Below are positions 1 through 12,830 of a stretch of DNA of 64,000 nt, one piece after another. Numbering within the stretch: the stretch's first letter is position 1; each line of letters starts with the position of its first letter. Both the position numbers and the translations under genes were made by a program. This stretch comes from Nilaparvata lugens (taxonomy: Eukaryota; Arthropoda; Insecta; Hemiptera; Delphacidae): positions 35,773,013 through 35,837,012 of the forward strand of contig NC_052507.1 of the NCBI RefSeq assembly GCF_014356525.2, written 5' to 3'. A model generated the notes under the pieces. That model did no database searches, was not told the origin of the DNA, and saw only the letters and a program-made list of their open reading frames with translations.

Positions 1-1012
1 GTCATCTTCTCCAATGGGATTATTTAAATTCAATGACTCATGTCATACTACGACTTCACTGAGTCTTCTGAAATTCAATTTTTGATCATTCAAGCAACTT
101 TAAATTTTTGAACATAAAATTATTGAAAAAGGGATCTAGTCTTGTGCTCTCTGAATTGGTGGATGTCCCTAGTGACCTCTGGCAAGCAATTGGGTATGGA
201 TCTTCCTCTATTCTTTTACAACCACACTTCTGACTTTTCGATTTACATAAAATTAAAATATCCACTCTCTTTGGTGGATTTGAAATACTCCACTATGATG
301 TAATTCAAAACTGTCAAATAGTCCAAACAGCGATATCATATTACTATCTGTTGAGTGAATATTTTAGTCTTAAACTCTTATTTTATATATGTTACATAAA
401 TCTATATGTTCTATAGAGATTACAATTTCTTATTGTTTATATAAATAATACATGTATATTTTTAATTAATCCGCTTTTACCGCCGGTCAAATACTGCATT
501 GTGATTGGTACATCCTGAAACTACATCATGCCCTGAATAAAGTTACATCCCATTTCCTTTATCTTTTTGTTTTGTTTTTTACATTTTGTTCATGCTCGTT
601 TGATATGATAAATATTTTTGTGTTTTCTCAATCGCTTTTTCGTTTACATTGATTTGGCATGCTTGCTTACTGAACCCTCTGATCATAGTCTAAGCGAATG
701 CTATTTATACGCAACTTATTTGCCACAAGGTGTCTGGCTAATTCTCAAAATATATGGCTCGACCGATTACTTAGGTCGCCGACTAGTAAATACCAAAGAA
801 CCTAACCTCAAAATATTATATATTATTAAATAAATAGCAATAATACTTTTATTTTCATTTGGCTGTTCAAAATCATAGCCTTGAGAGCCGTTATTATCTA
901 ATCTAGACTGTTGACGCCGTATCTGGTGATAACAATACAGCTGCTTGCTCGAGACCTATCAATTTCCTTCCATTACAAGATTTTGGGGAATATCCAAAAT
1001 TATATTCTTACA
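1..1012 (+). mobile_element. LTR1 family, 3' portion of a copy cut by the window edge (copy Z)
   Basis: This stretch aligns by eye with the right half of the copies at 6373-8478, 19234-20965 and 23685-25671. Shared landmarks in the same order are the CTTCTCCAA.GGGATT block at the very start, the GCAAGCAATTGGG region near 183, GGTGTCTGGCTA near 730, GGTCGCCGA.TAGTA near 773 and the TATTATCTAATCT block near 890. It ends in TTACA at 1012, like copies A, B and D. It is the most diverged copy. No coding sequence is visible; short open frames inside it are not conserved in the other copies. The 5' half lies outside the window, so no target duplication can be tested. Confidence 0.7.
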
Positions 1013-1200
1013 ATATATATATAGTATCTCGTGCTAAAATACCCCAATGGCGGCCTTGAGTTGAAAGTAAATGGAGGAATTATAATATAAACAGCATTCC
1101 ATTATCTAGTCCCGTGTAATTTTTTTTATGAGCAACAATATTAATAATGGAAGAGAGAAGAGGGAATTTTTGTGAATATTGAATTTGTTACTGTAGTCAT

Positions 1201-1464
1201 TATATTTATATTATAATCATATATCAGTTTTCCAAGGTTTTATTCACCTCTCACAATAGACCTGATTAGCTCCTACACTAAACAAACTATATCGATATTA
1301 ATAAACGTACATGGAACCAACAAAATGTATATTTATATATTTATATTATAATCATATATCAGTTTTCCAAGGTTTTATTCACCTCTCACAATAGACCTGA
1401 TTAGCTCCTACACTAAACAAACTATATCGATATTAATAAACGTACATGGAACCAACAAAATGTA
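1201..1464. repeat. Direct duplication, two copies, 135-bp period
   Basis: Positions 1201-1329 and 1336-1464 are near-identical (both include CCAAGGTTTTATTCACCTCT and CATGGAACCAACAAAATGTA). The copies are separated by 6 bp. It looks like a recent local tandem duplication; no coding content. Confidence 0.9.
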
Positions 1465-3719
1465 ATCCATTGATGATTGAAGCAGTCAATATGAACACAG
1501 CGAAGTGTCTGTTTTAAGCTTACAGTAACAATATTCTGAATGATGGTATGATGTTGGAGCCAATCAATCGAAGTAGGGGTGAAGGATTCATATGAAACTC
1601 AATCTGAGAGATTGTCGTTATACACGAGTAGTACCTCCCCCACATACCTCACCATACACTCCCATCACCCACCCAACCACCTACAGTCAGAACCCACAGT
1701 TGGCAGCTCTGGTTTTCAATTACATTCCCTCAATCAATTACAATTGAAATTAATTATCTCGAATGGTCATCACCCTGATTCGGCTGAATACAAATGAGTT
1801 GTCCAATGCATCCTCCCCCCCCACGCAGCAGGTTCTGGCCTCTCTATCATACCGACAGATAATTGAAGCACTTTTCAAAACTTTTATTCTTGAGTTACAT
1901 CAGTGCCGTGTTGTTTTTCAATTAAGTTTCTAAACAGATGGTTGTGTTAAGAATAATTTCTTTTTTACCTGCAAATTATAACAATTATTTTCATGACTCT
2001 ACTCCAATCGCTGTCGTTTGGGTTTGAAAAGAAATTTTGAATTTAAAAAAATTTTGTTTAGACGAAGATTTTCTAAAAATAAAGAAATAATTTACAAATT
2101 GTTGATAATCAGTAATAAGGAAATTTACTGATTTACTAATATTCTATTACTAATTATTCGGTATTCTCATATAATGGAATGGATTCGGGAAATATTCAAA
2201 CAAACACAATAAATGTTTAGAAATTCATTATAAAAAATAAATAAAATTCCCACTTTACAAAAAATCATATACAATCATGACAGTAACCTTATTCTAAATT
2301 GATGATGGGCCCATATATTTGCTTAAAGTCTTTCATGAATTTCAATTCAGGAAAATATAATTTGATCATCACATTACCTCGGTACCGAGTCATGTCACGT
2401 AATATTTAGTAATGATGCTCCATAATTGCTGAAAAGAAAACACAGGTTGGCAATTGTCTCCTATCCTCCATATCCGTTCAACCTGTTCCTCATATGATGG
2501 ACTTTGAGTCCCTTGCCTCCTAGTCATAATAGATTTATTGGATTAGTGGATTAGTCATAGTGGATTTATTTGCCATAAACAAGGATCGGATTTCAATAGT
2601 CGAAATTAGTTAGCCACAAACATGGACCGCTGTGAAATAAAGCAGTCAAGAATAATTTATAAATCTAACTTAGTACTTCTAAAAGAACAAATCAATTATT
2701 ACATTAGTGTGAACGATTATCTCAAATACATTTAAACTTAAACCCTTCAAATTGTAACAGAGTCTAATTATACACTCTACTTTTTCAATGAGTTATTAAT
2801 CCAGTTATAACGTTTAAAAAAAGCTATTGATAATTACTTTCCCTAAAGAACTATATGACATAATAGTTATCAGAGCAAAATAGCCTAATAATAATACTCC
2901 TATTTCACTAGCGTGAATTACTTTTCAAGTTAGTCAACTCTCAGAATGAACAAGAATTGAAATATCAACTTGAGCCACATAAGCTATCAATCTGCTCTAT
3001 CGAAAGTATCATGGTTGTAATAAAATGATATAACAAATAGTTTACCTTCAATAGCGGGTTTACGCATATATGTAAATCTTCACATCATGTCGGAATATCC
3101 AAACATTCATTTAATAACATTAAAAGAGATAAACTGAAGTGAATAATCACATCGTGGAGTTGTTAAATCAAGGGCTGCTTGCTTGCAACTGAATAAGGAG
3201 AAAATAAAATTCCTCTCCTCCACCAAAACCAGCACTGTCCGGGTGCTCACCCAGAGCTGGCTAAGTCTTATCTGCACGTGAATAAGCAGAAATGAATAAA
3301 TGCTCTTTTCGTTCTCATTCTTCTTCCTAAATGTTAATACTTATTCGCCAAATTATTAAAAAGGGAAATGAAATTTGATTAATAATCAAATTTCGTTTCA
3401 CATTACTATCAGGTAACTCTACAATTTATCATCATAAATGCATGCATCATAATTAATCATAACAGCAAAGAAGCAAAATAATACTGTAATAACTCTTCAC
3501 AATTTGTTGTAATAAGATTTCCTATAATTTATTTAAACGACTGCAAGCATTTCTAATGATTTATCAGCAACCCAAGAATTTGGTTCTGGAAACTCCAAAT
3601 CATAAGCATTTCATGGGATATAGGGATAGACTGGCTGGTAGGCTCGTTTCGCTCACAATCTGGCTAGCAAGGAGTAGTCGCTCCTGGCGAATTTGAAAGT
3701 TTTCTGTTAACTCTTTCTC
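1465..3719. other. Unassigned AT-rich DNA
   Basis: No convincing coding sequence, RNA gene or terminal-repeat structure was seen. Open frames are short and of low complexity. A tract of eight C lies near 1815-1822. Confidence 0.5.
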
Positions 3720-3895
3720 TAGAAAGCTGAAAACGCATGATTTATTTTGGGAGTATCTTTGAAAATTTTTCCACATCCATTCTTAGTACGCCTCTAGAAG
3801 GCTAACTGAACATAGCTGTCAAATTCCAATAACTTTTAGTTCTGTTGAGATATGAGTGAGTGTGTGAGTTAGTGAGTGAGTGAGTGAATGAATGT
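3720..3895 (+). repeat. Retroelement-like 3' end with (GAGT)n tail, distant family S relative
   Basis: The text around 3752-3800 (a TATCT.GAAAAT stretch followed by CATTCTTAGTACGCCTCTAG) resembles 35912-35945 in the better preserved copy at 35860-36315, where the matching text is CATTCTTAGTGCGCATCTAG. It ends in a GAGT/GAAT microsatellite at about 3849-3895. A simple-repeat tail directly at the element end is typical of LINE or SINE 3' ends, so a non-LTR origin is inferred. No coding region is left. Confidence 0.45.
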
Positions 3896-4698
3896 CATTC
3901 CGCTTCTTCATAATATTATTTGATGATAAAGGAAGGTGCTGTTGGAGAATTGAAGTAAATTGCTATAAGATTTCTCCTCTTTATGGCAGAAGAAATCCAA
4001 TAGTGTTGTGTGGCAGGGGTACCTAGAGTCCTAACTCCGCCCTTAATAATGGCTATTATTATTATTTCTATCCAAGAAATACTTGGAATTTACTGAAATA
4101 ATTTGATAAGAACAGTGCTGTTACACTGAAATTGGAGAAAATAAATAATAATATATTATATTCTTATGTTATCTACAAAATCTTCAAAGAGTAAAAAACT
4201 TCGTTTCTATGTTGCTATATCAATCTACTGCCCATTTATTTTTCGATTGATCTAACGCCCCAACCTCTCAATTCAGTCACTAATTGACATCAAGGTAGTA
4301 GGTTGAACTAGTTTAAAATCTAATTGGAATTCAAATGAAGAAGCGATAGAGATCACTCTGGTGTCCAAACTAGCGGGCTTGTACCCGGGGCAATTCGGAT
4401 TAGCGAGAGAAGAGCAGGCAATTTAGCCATGGACGATAGAGTAGCTAGACTGGAGTGATGCATCCCCTGAGAGCATTTCATTACAGGATACTAGTCCTGT
4501 CACTGACAACTGCGACACTCCCAATCAATTATACAGAAAATCAAGTGCAATTTTTCTTAAAGATCGATCGTATTCAGAAAAGGAGAAGTGATTTCCTCTA
4601 ACAACAAGATTAACATTAATTCATATTCTGGTCCAATTTTGTTTATTTTTTCAAATGGGTTAGTTATTAATTATATCATGAGTAATTATACTAAAAAA
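3896..4698. other. Unassigned AT-rich DNA
   Basis: No gene or structured repeat recognised. A slightly GC-richer patch at about 4370-4510 has no open frame of note. Confidence 0.45.
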
Positions 4699-5136
4699 TC
4701 TGGCGTGGCGTACTCACACAACTTTCCTTGCCGTTATGAAAATTGATCACCTGACGCTAGTGTTCACGCGCATCTCAAGTCTCATTCAAAGATCTGAGCC
4801 AGCTGGTGACTGGACAATAACGCTGGATACACACGAGATCTGCTATCTCTTCATAGTGAATGATTCAATAGAATCAACAGTTACCAACAGTTTGCAATTG
4901 AATAATGACATTTTCTCAAACTTCAAGCTTATTTTCAATTTTAGGTGAACATGTTACTCGACATTAATTGATGAGATTTTCATGCTCAATCTTTTCCACC
5001 AGTAATTCTTCGTTTGAATTATATCTGAGACCTGAAATCTGAAATCAAACTTTGCATAGATGGGGCGGAGCTCCTGAAATTTTCACAGATATGGGACTTG
5101 TGACAGTTGATATAGCTTAACAATGACTATTTCAGG
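4699..5136 (+). mobile_element. Family T element, left part
   Basis: It starts with the family terminus TCTGGCGTGGCGTACTCACA followed by ACTTTCCTTGC, preceded by a run of A. The same terminus occurs at 31961 (+), 40487 (-) and 44173 (+). The inner segment at 5067-5135 (GGAGCTCCTGAAATTTTCAC, then a GACTTGTG.CAGTTGATA block) matches 47470-47535 and, inverted, 39730-39790. The copy stops abruptly where the GC-rich block at 5137 begins. No transposase is encoded; the 70-codon frame at 4736-4948 is not shared by other copies. Confidence 0.6.
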
Positions 5137-6300
5137 TGTGAGAGGCCGAAGCCCAAAAATTCCCGGATACAAGAGCCGACCCCTGTATCCACCTTCCACC
5201 CCTGCAGTATATAGACCCAAAGGCCTCTCCTGCAGAACTTGCAACTCTCCCGCACGTGCGAGTTGCTTCTGAAAACTCAGGCCGCAGTGATAGTATGATC
5301 AGCACTGAGTTAGCGTGGCACTATGATACAGTATCATAGCACCACTCACCAGGGGCGGACCGAAATTTTCCGCCTAGTGTTAGTACTCCTACTTCAGTCT
5401 ACTGGTGCTACGAGGGCACCACTTCTAAGGGTTACTGTGGCTATTTATGAATAAAAAATTTTTATTACAATATCTAGTCTTATTCTTTCCTCAATCTTCA
5501 GTCAATTTAGCCCCAGATGCCTAAGCATCAACTATAAGCCAGTCAGTCAGTCAATTAGTGATTTTATTTTTTGTAGTTTTTATATGTTTTTCTCATTTTT
5601 TTGGTTTCTATTTGATTTTCTAACTTTTAATAGTTTTTATTGATTTTTCAGAGTTTTATTAGTTTTTATTGGTTTTCATTTATTCATCGGGATGTTTTTT
5701 TTTGTGTCACAGTACCTCATAAATCTAAAGCAAACCCACGTCAAAGTCTTGTCAGAACCTCCGTCAATACCTAGTTTGGAGGAACCAACCCCAGTCAGTA
5801 GTCTTAGTCACGAATACTCCAAGCATTCTCCACAGTACAGCATTCATTACTCCTGATATTAGCAGTCAAGTTACAAGTTTTATTTCAACAAAGTTAACTT
5901 ATCAGTCCGGTATAAGCCCAGCACAAGCGAGGGCACGGGGTAACCCCCAGGAAACCATGGACGGAAAAGAGGCATATGCAAAGCATATCCTGTGGGCGCA
6001 GCTCGACCCAACCCGCTCGCTGCCTCTTGACCCCTTCCAGATTCTATCTAGTCGGGATCGTGGGAGAGCTAGATCAGGGAACCACCCACTGCCCAGTGAG
6101 GCCCCCGGACAGCTGGCAGCACCATTTGACCTCTTCCAGGTTCTAGCCGATTGAGATCGTAGGATACTACCTCATGGAGCCCAGGAGCCACACAAAGGCC
6201 TCGCCCACGACCCCCAGAGGCCGCACCACGCCCCACCAGACAAGAACTCACATTTAATAGAAAAGTTTCACATTTATAGAGTTTAACACTTTCATCAATT
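5137..6300 (+). mobile_element. GC-richer LTR-like block with leader and a short degenerate frame
   Basis: Composition shifts sharply from the AT-rich flanks. The block begins TGTGAGAGGCC, has a TATA-like TATATAGACCC at about 5209 and an AATAAA signal near 5450, in the order expected for an LTR (U3, R, U5). A 65-codon open frame from ATG 5957 follows a long leader. It contains two related stretches (LDPFQILSSRDR and FDLFQVLAD followed by a stop and DRR), which suggests a small internal duplication in decayed coding DNA. I do not recognise the protein. No right-hand LTR or target duplication was found, so retroelement origin is an inference from layout and composition. Confidence 0.3.
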
Positions 6301-6372
6301 GCCATTTAGCTATTTACCATTGGAAAAACAGCACACCAGTCCAAGGATCCTGGAAAAGACAAAATAACACAT

Positions 6373-8478
6373 TCTAACGTTATTTTTCAATGAATAACGA
6401 TTTGCCTCGGCTTGGCTGCAATCGGTAAAGCATGAGAGTTAAATTATATAAATCTGGTCGTGGTTTTCTAGAATACAATTTCGCTAAAATCTTTATAGAC
6501 TCACTCAGGAGCTCTTGCAATTTATTGCTTGAACAATTTATAGAAATTTCTGGAAAGTATTATTTCCAGAGATTTAATTAACAATACAGTGTATGGCTGT
6601 GAAAACCAGTTTATTCTATTACTGATAAAATTGGATGGTAACTCTTTTGATAATTTAATACTGATAATTAATAAATAGATATGAGATTTGTACTCTGTGG
6701 TATTGGGGAATAAAATGAATGGTACACCATAAAAAATTTGATACATATATTGTATGAATAATATTAGAGTCAGACAAATATGGAAAATATATAGAGCAAC
6801 AAAATATACAATAAAAACAAGAATAAATATATCAAGATAAAATATCACAGACCAGTACACTATTCTTTAGCTCTATAGCACGAAACTTTACCATGTGCTT
6901 TTTTAATTCATTGATAATATGCATTTATTTGCATGCAGCATTGGTATCGACTTGCTGTTGCTTGTCGATTTAGGTAATCTCACTTCATATCTTATTTCAT
7001 AAATCATAGTATGATAAATTGACAAATCAAAGATTATAAATATATTAATTTCTATAATTTCCAGTAAATTTCTTAATAATATATATATATCTCTCAGGGC
7101 AGAAGGTTCGGCCTCTGATGGAAATAGATGAATCAATTTATCCAGTGAACAAGAGCTACATTATATTATTACAAATTTTTATATAGAATCAATGATTGAG
7201 TGAGCATTAATATTACAAGATTAGAATTTAATATTCCTTTAATTGGTATACCTTTGGATATGTAAATTGACTATTTCTTATTTAATAAAATATTTCTTAT
7301 ACCCTCTTAAGACTTGCACAAGTTTTTTATATTAATTTCTTAATATTTATAACCTTTCCGACGAGCTAGCTTTTATATTTATTTCACTCGAAGCACTGAG
7401 GGCGCCCAAACTTTATATTTCGACTATTTATCACTCACGTGCTGAATTTTTATAAGCTGTTGGCGGCGATCTGGATTTCCTGGTAGTCCTGGATTGTTGG
7501 TGACCGAAGTCGTCTTCTCCAAGGGATTGAATGAATATTTAAATGACTTTCGCTTTAATGCAGCATCACAAAGTCTTATAGAAAATAATTAAATGGATTT
7601 AAACTTTAAGTCTCAAAAAAGTACAATATAATAATGGGTTTTGTGCTCTACAAATTTTAATGTCCTTCCATAGTGGTGTCTCGCAGGCAAGTGGGCAGGT
7701 TCTACTTTCATTTCTACAATTTTCATTTCCAACTTGCAAATTTACATAAATTTAAATAATTCGTTACTACGCCATTTAAAGTTTCAAATAGTCCATGCCA
7801 ATCTACTAAATTATTACCTATATCATATATATGATATTTTATATGTCCTCAGGCCATATCCAATACATGAACTGAATAGTAAAAATTTACAAAATCTTAT
7901 CATTTATAGAAATATTTATAAATACATTTGAATCGGCTCTCTATTGCCGCCCATCGATTACTACAATTTGATTGGTTCATGCAAATTCACTACTGTATAC
8001 ATGCGCCTAGGAACCTCCTACTTCTTCAATACTCTAATCTATTTTTATTTGGTGGTTAAGTACATTTATTACATATAGTATATTTTTATAAGGTTTATAA
8101 GTTGTTTCTCCCTCTACAACAATCAGCCATGTGCTTTTTTAAAGTCCTCTAGTTGCATACCATTTGGTTGCAATAAATTTCTGCCAAGGTGTCTGGCTAG
8201 ATTCTACATTATGTGACTTGATCGATCATTAGGTCGCCGATTAGTAGGTATTTTAAGCCTAACCTCTAATTTTCCAATACTTTATATAATTTAAAATAAG
8301 TAGCAAATAACTTTCTATTTCTATTCGGCTGCTCTAATTTTAACCGTGATACCTGATATTATCTAATCTTCTAATACGTTATTGCATTTGGCGATACTAT
8401 ACTAGTTATTTTATTTCAGACCTATAAAATTCTTCCAAATAGGGATTTTGTTAACCCATCAGATTTTGATACGTTACA
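6373..8478 (+). mobile_element. LTR1 family copy A (probable solo LTR)
   Basis: Starts TCTAACGTTATTTTT and ends GATACGTTACA, flanked by the 4-bp direct repeat ACAT (6369-6372 and 8479-8482). The interior is collinear with copies B, C and D: the CTTGGC.GCAATCGGTA block near 6412, the ACCATGTGCTTTT block near 6891, GGCGCCC near 7402, GTCGTCTTCTCCAAGG near 7509, GATTGGT.CATGCAAAT near 7969 and GGTCGCCGAT near 8232. It has no coding capacity. Inverted TGT/ACA-like ends plus a 4-bp duplication fit an LTR better than a terminal-inverted-repeat DNA element. About 2.1 kb is long for an LTR but possible. Confidence 0.65.
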
Positions 8479-8499
8479 ACATACAATTAACACAAATTG

Positions 8500-11152
8500 A
8501 AACATTTTCAGAGCTGGCTCATTCTAGCTGTTATTAGATGTTTGACATACAGACTAGTAATCTTTCATTCCACTTCTCTCTTGATATTCTCTCTAATGAG
8601 GGCCAATCTGGAGCCAAAACGGTGTAAATATCTTTCTATTGTTCTCCTGTCCTCCACATGCATGCCACACCGATATAGAGCATGGGCCACATTATCTTCC
8701 TACCTCAAACACTGCTCACAACGAGAATTCTTCAGCACATGAAATTTCCGCAAGTATGCACCGAATTTCCCATGCCCAGTCAGCACCTGGGTTGAGTAAT
8801 GATCAGGTTGCAACCAGTACCAATCTCTTCTTTCAATAACACTTGGTATCACTTCAAACAGTGATCTTCCGACTGCCGAGTTTCACCATCATTCCTCCCA
8901 GGCCAGCCAAGTTGCATCCTTAATCTCCCTCTTTCTTCTTGATGTTAATCTGCCTTCTGCTTTTGACTCATACATTGTCTTCAGCTCAATTGGCCTAAGG
9001 TCGGTGGGAAGAACTCCACACAACACACACAGCGCCTCTTGTGACACTGTTCTATAGACCCCAGTAACCTAGTTACTAGTATCTGGTAAAGCTAGTCTCT
9101 GGTATCTGTTCAATAACTTACCATATGTTGACAATCTCACTCTGTGCGCCCACGTTGAAGCAGCATAGAAAAGAATTTCCTCAAAGACTGCCTTATACTT
9201 TAGGAGTCTATCTTCAAAAGCTAGACCCCTACTTGCTATGCTTATTCGCTTTATTTTGACAAAAGTTTCCACCACTTTCCTCCCAGTGTGCATTATGTGT
9301 TCTTTGAAACTCAGCTTCTCATCCAAACAAACTCCCAGGTACTTGACCACTCCGGCATAGGAAATCAGTTCTCCCTGTAAATGTATCATCAGTCGCCGAT
9401 ATCTATTGAAATGTCCTTTAAGCATGAGTGCCTGCGTTTTGGCCACACTGATATTCATTTTGTGCATTCTACACCAATTTTCAATCCACTTCATTGAGGC
9501 TTCTCCCCTTTCTTCTACTGTACTCTTGATGATGCTCTGACAACCACAACCAAATCATCAGCATATGCCAACACACAACACCCTTCTGGCATTCTTATCC
9601 TTAGTAAAGAATCAAACTCAACTTTCCACATAGTGGGCCCCGAAATACTCCCCTGTGGGCAACCACGAGTTGAATACTTTCGACCTTTCATAGCTCCAAC
9701 TTTATACACTACTTCTCTTTGGTCAAAATAACTTTAAATTGCAAGGTATTCCTGTTTATTTACCTCCCTCTTCTTTAACTGATACAGGACTGAAGGCGAC
9801 CATAATCTGTCAAACGCTCCAGCAATGTCAATGAAAATGACATACACATATGTCTCCTCTGCTTCTTCTGATATTAACAAGAGCTTGTTTATAGCCATCT
9901 CTGTGCTTTTACCACTTCGAAATCCATATTGAGTATTCTGCAAGTTACCCTCAATTTTTATGTTATTCTCTTGTTAAGCACTCTTTCGTACCACTTCCCA
10001 ACAACAGACAACAATGTTAGTGGCCTATATGACGATGGACTGTCAAAGGGCTTACCCTGTCCCTTATGTATCAACCTCAGATTACCTTTCTTCCATTCGG
10101 TCGGAAATATCCCGAGAACTACAAACGGTTGAACAAACATAACATCTTTAATTTTTGGATAACACTCTGTACAATCTCAACAGTGAGAGCATCTTCACCT
10201 GGTGCCTTCTTTCTTGCCATACCATACAGGGCTGTTTTCACCTCGTCTTCCTCAATAGCCAAACCATCTTCTAGATTTTCAAATATATCAACCTGTTCTC
10301 TCATTCTTCTGTGAAACCAATCTTCGTTACCAATCTCATCATCAGGCATAAGATGATTCAACAGCCTGGAAACTACAAATCTTGGTTCTATCTCGATACC
10401 ATTCTCAAACCTCATCACTTCCAATGGTACATTGGTCTTGATCTTTCCCATAACAACCCTATATGCCAGGCCCCAGGGGTCCTCATTTGACTCCTGGCCA
10501 ATAGATCTCCATGATGCTCTTTTACTTTCTCTTATTTTGGAGAAATATTCTCGCTCAAGAGCTTTATATTCAACCAGGATGAACGCTTTCCTCTCCGGAT
10601 TATGAATTGACTGTAACTACAGTCTCCTCTTCCTTCTTACAGTTCTTTTTAAGTTGGTTAATTCATTGTTCCACCACCTTGTAGATTTATGCTCTGATCC
10701 TCTCCTTCCCAGCACTTGCTCACACACCGAGGTCAGACAGTTAATGAAATTTGTCACAGCAGCATCTACTTCAACGTCCAATTGCAATTTTCCAATCTGA
10801 CGGGCAATCTATCTTGATAGACGAGTCCAAGCAGCATTTCTTGTGTTAAACCGTTTCTCAGGTCTAACTCCCTTCTGAGGTCTCTCTCCATCCATCTTCA
10901 TACCAATTACGATCAACCGGTGATCACTGCTGCTTTCCTCAGTGTTATTCCAATTCATTTCGAAATCCTCCAGGTTTCTAGTCAAAGTCAGATCAATATT
11001 TGTTCCTTCAAACTGTCTTCTGAGATCAACATTTCAATTGTTTAAATTTCTAGCAAAAGTAAAATTTTGAACCGGCTTTCTTCCACTAACCTCTCCAATT
11101 CTGATTGACAAACATAGGAACCCTGCAAGTTAAGTTGACACACATCAATCAT
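8500..11152 (-). pseudogene. LINE ORF2 pseudogene: endonuclease, reverse transcriptase, C-terminal CCHC
   Basis: Reading down the minus strand, the start at 11152 gives MIDVCQLNLQGSYVCQSE, the usual beginning of an apurinic endonuclease. Most of that domain is then missing, but its end is visible near 10900-11030 as TNIDLTLTRN and SSSDHRLI, the conserved SDH motif. The RT follows in several frames: KAPGEDALTVEIVQ (about 10210), FPTEWKKGNLRLIHKGQG and SSYRPLTLLSVVGKW (about 10000-10110), QYGFRSGKSTE and FIDIAGAFDRLW (about 9800-9940), GCPQGSISGP, and the catalytic YADD at about 9560. The thumb-like region YLGVCLDEKLSFKEH is at 9290-9350. The end has a CX2CX8HX4C finger near 8650-8730. Breaks include frameshifts near 10130, 9950 and 9720 and a stop inside the last finger. 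Enzyme function would be target-primed reverse transcription; this copy cannot make it. Confidence 0.85.
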
Positions 11153-12578
11153 CGTCAAGATTGATTTTCCTTCTTCCCATGTCCACTGCTCTCAAATAAA
11201 CCGGGCAACTTCTAGCGTTAACACTATGTTTACCCGGTTTCTTTTCTCTCAGACAATTTACACAAGATGCTCCCTTAGCACTCTTCTGACAATCTTTCAC
11301 CAGATGATCCGTATCTCCACATCTTGAACAATGAGCCCTGTCTTCCGAGCAGGACTAGGCCATGTGCCCATATCTTAGGCATTTATTACACCACAATGGT
11401 CTTACGGAATCAGCAACTCGGTGCGATTCGTATCCTCTGTAAAGCCGACCTTTGGTGAGGAACAGTTTCCTCACCGCAGGTGCGACCTCTGCAACATAGT
11501 GTCTTCTTTCCTTATCCCTCTGTCCAGTCTTCAAAAGAGCTCTCACATTCTCTTTAAAATTCTTCTTCGAGAGCCTCGTATTTTGAGCTCTGAAATCCTC
11601 CAGAACTACCTCTTCATTGACTTCAACGGGCATATCAAAGATAATAAATTGTGGCTTCCTTTTCACCAACTTCTCAACCTCCAGTCCAGGCCTCTTTTCT
11701 TGGATTGATTTTTCAATCAAGTCCGCCGTTCTCTGATCTTCAACTGCCATCACTAGGCCAGAGCTTTAGCCTCTCTCACTCTTTCAACCCGTAACTGCTT
11801 TTTTTTGGGCTAAGGCAAGCCTCAATTTCGCTCTCAACTTTTTTGGAGCTCCTTTCCCTTTCAGGCTGTGAAGCTTGATCACAGTCTCCTGCCTTTTCTG
11901 GACCTTCACAGCTTCAGCAAATGTCCTCTGTGGCCGCTCTTTCTCCTTCCTTGCACCTTCTGTCAGGACATCCAAGGAGTTGCCCAGTTTCACAACATTC
12001 ATTTTCATCTCTCTGATCCTCTCTGAGAGGTAATCAGATGATGTTTTAGACAAATTTCGATCTCCAACCCTCGTGTAATTTGCCATTTCCCCTAGCAGCC
12101 TTTCAATGTCCAACAATAGTGCTGCTGAGGTTACAACATTCGGGTGTTTCTCCACCAAAAACCTCCTCTTCCTCCCCATCATCAGAGGAGGATTGGCCAG
12201 CCCTTTTTGCTGACTCTTTTTGGGTTTTCACTGCTCCTTTGGTGCCGGGGTCTTAGTTGGGCTACTCCTTTCCTGCTCTGACCTGGAGCGCTTCTCCTGT
12301 GTCCTCTCATATTCTGGTTCCTTCTCGGATCTTGTCTGTTCCTTCTCCCTATTCTTCGGGGACTTCTTCCTCTTCATTTTCTCCAAAGCCTCCTTAATAA
12401 TTTTCCTGCTCTATGTTTCGGTAGTGACAGCTTCCGATGTCCCAGCATCGGTTGATGGGTCAACTTCTGCATGTTCAACCTCCACAGCCCAGGCCTTACT
12501 AGCCAGACTCTGTTCGATCTCCTCTTCTAAAGATTTTTTTTGGCCGGAGCCAGATGCCTTTCCAGTTTTATCACTCAT
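11145..12578 (-). pseudogene. LINE ORF1 (gag-like) pseudogene with zinc knuckles
   Basis: The ATG at 12578 (MSDKTGKASGSGQ) opens one continuous frame of 478 codons ending at TGA 11147-11145. It has no frameshift but about five in-frame stops (near 12412, 12226, 11782, 11764 and 11353). Domains in order: a charged Lys/Glu/Arg-rich N-terminus, a helical middle (11784-12182), an RRM-like region (11450-11750), then CX2CX4HX4C knuckles, CNKCLRYGHMA followed by a stop and SC, and CSRCGDTDHLVKDC, with a third related Cys/His set near 11240. The first knuckle is interrupted by a stop at its eleventh-twelfth position. The stop overlaps the ORF2 start by 8 nt (ATGATTGA). In the family this protein binds element RNA. 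Here it is dead. Confidence 0.8.
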
Positions 12579-12830
12579 AACAAACGCCTTCTGTTGAAGT
12601 AACTACTCAAAATATCGATAATTCGCCAATTTCCAACTAGTACCCAATACCCCTATTTTATACAGCTTCCACTTGGCTACGATCATCAAGATCAACGCTC
12701 CGACGGACGTTGGACTCCGCCCAGCACCCTTCGTGCAATGTGCTGTTTGATTACTGTTTCTGTAACTTCTTATCTTATTCATTGAAAGGTTCAGTCGTGT
12801 CCCACTTTGTGGCGTGTACAGTTGTATCCA

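Larger units (their letters stand above)
8483..12780 (-). mobile_element. R1-like non-LTR retrotransposon (LINE), decayed
   Basis: The minus strand carries a recognisable ORF1 (12578 down to 11145) and ORF2 (11152 down to about 8500) in the order expected for an R1/I-type LINE, with an ORF1 upstream leader up to about 12780. The right side (its 5' end) is not sharply defined. The left side (its 3' end) lies immediately next to the target duplication of LTR1 copy A at 8479-8482. It is broken by in-frame stops, frameshifts and an internal deletion in the endonuclease region, so it is a dead copy. Placement in the R1 group rests on the RT/C-terminal motif pattern and overlapping ORFs, not on a tree. 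Confidence 0.8.

Noticed and set aside
5957..6154. 65-codon frame as a real small gene
   Set aside because: No homology recognised, imperfect internal duplication, stop soon after, and position inside an LTR-like remnant.
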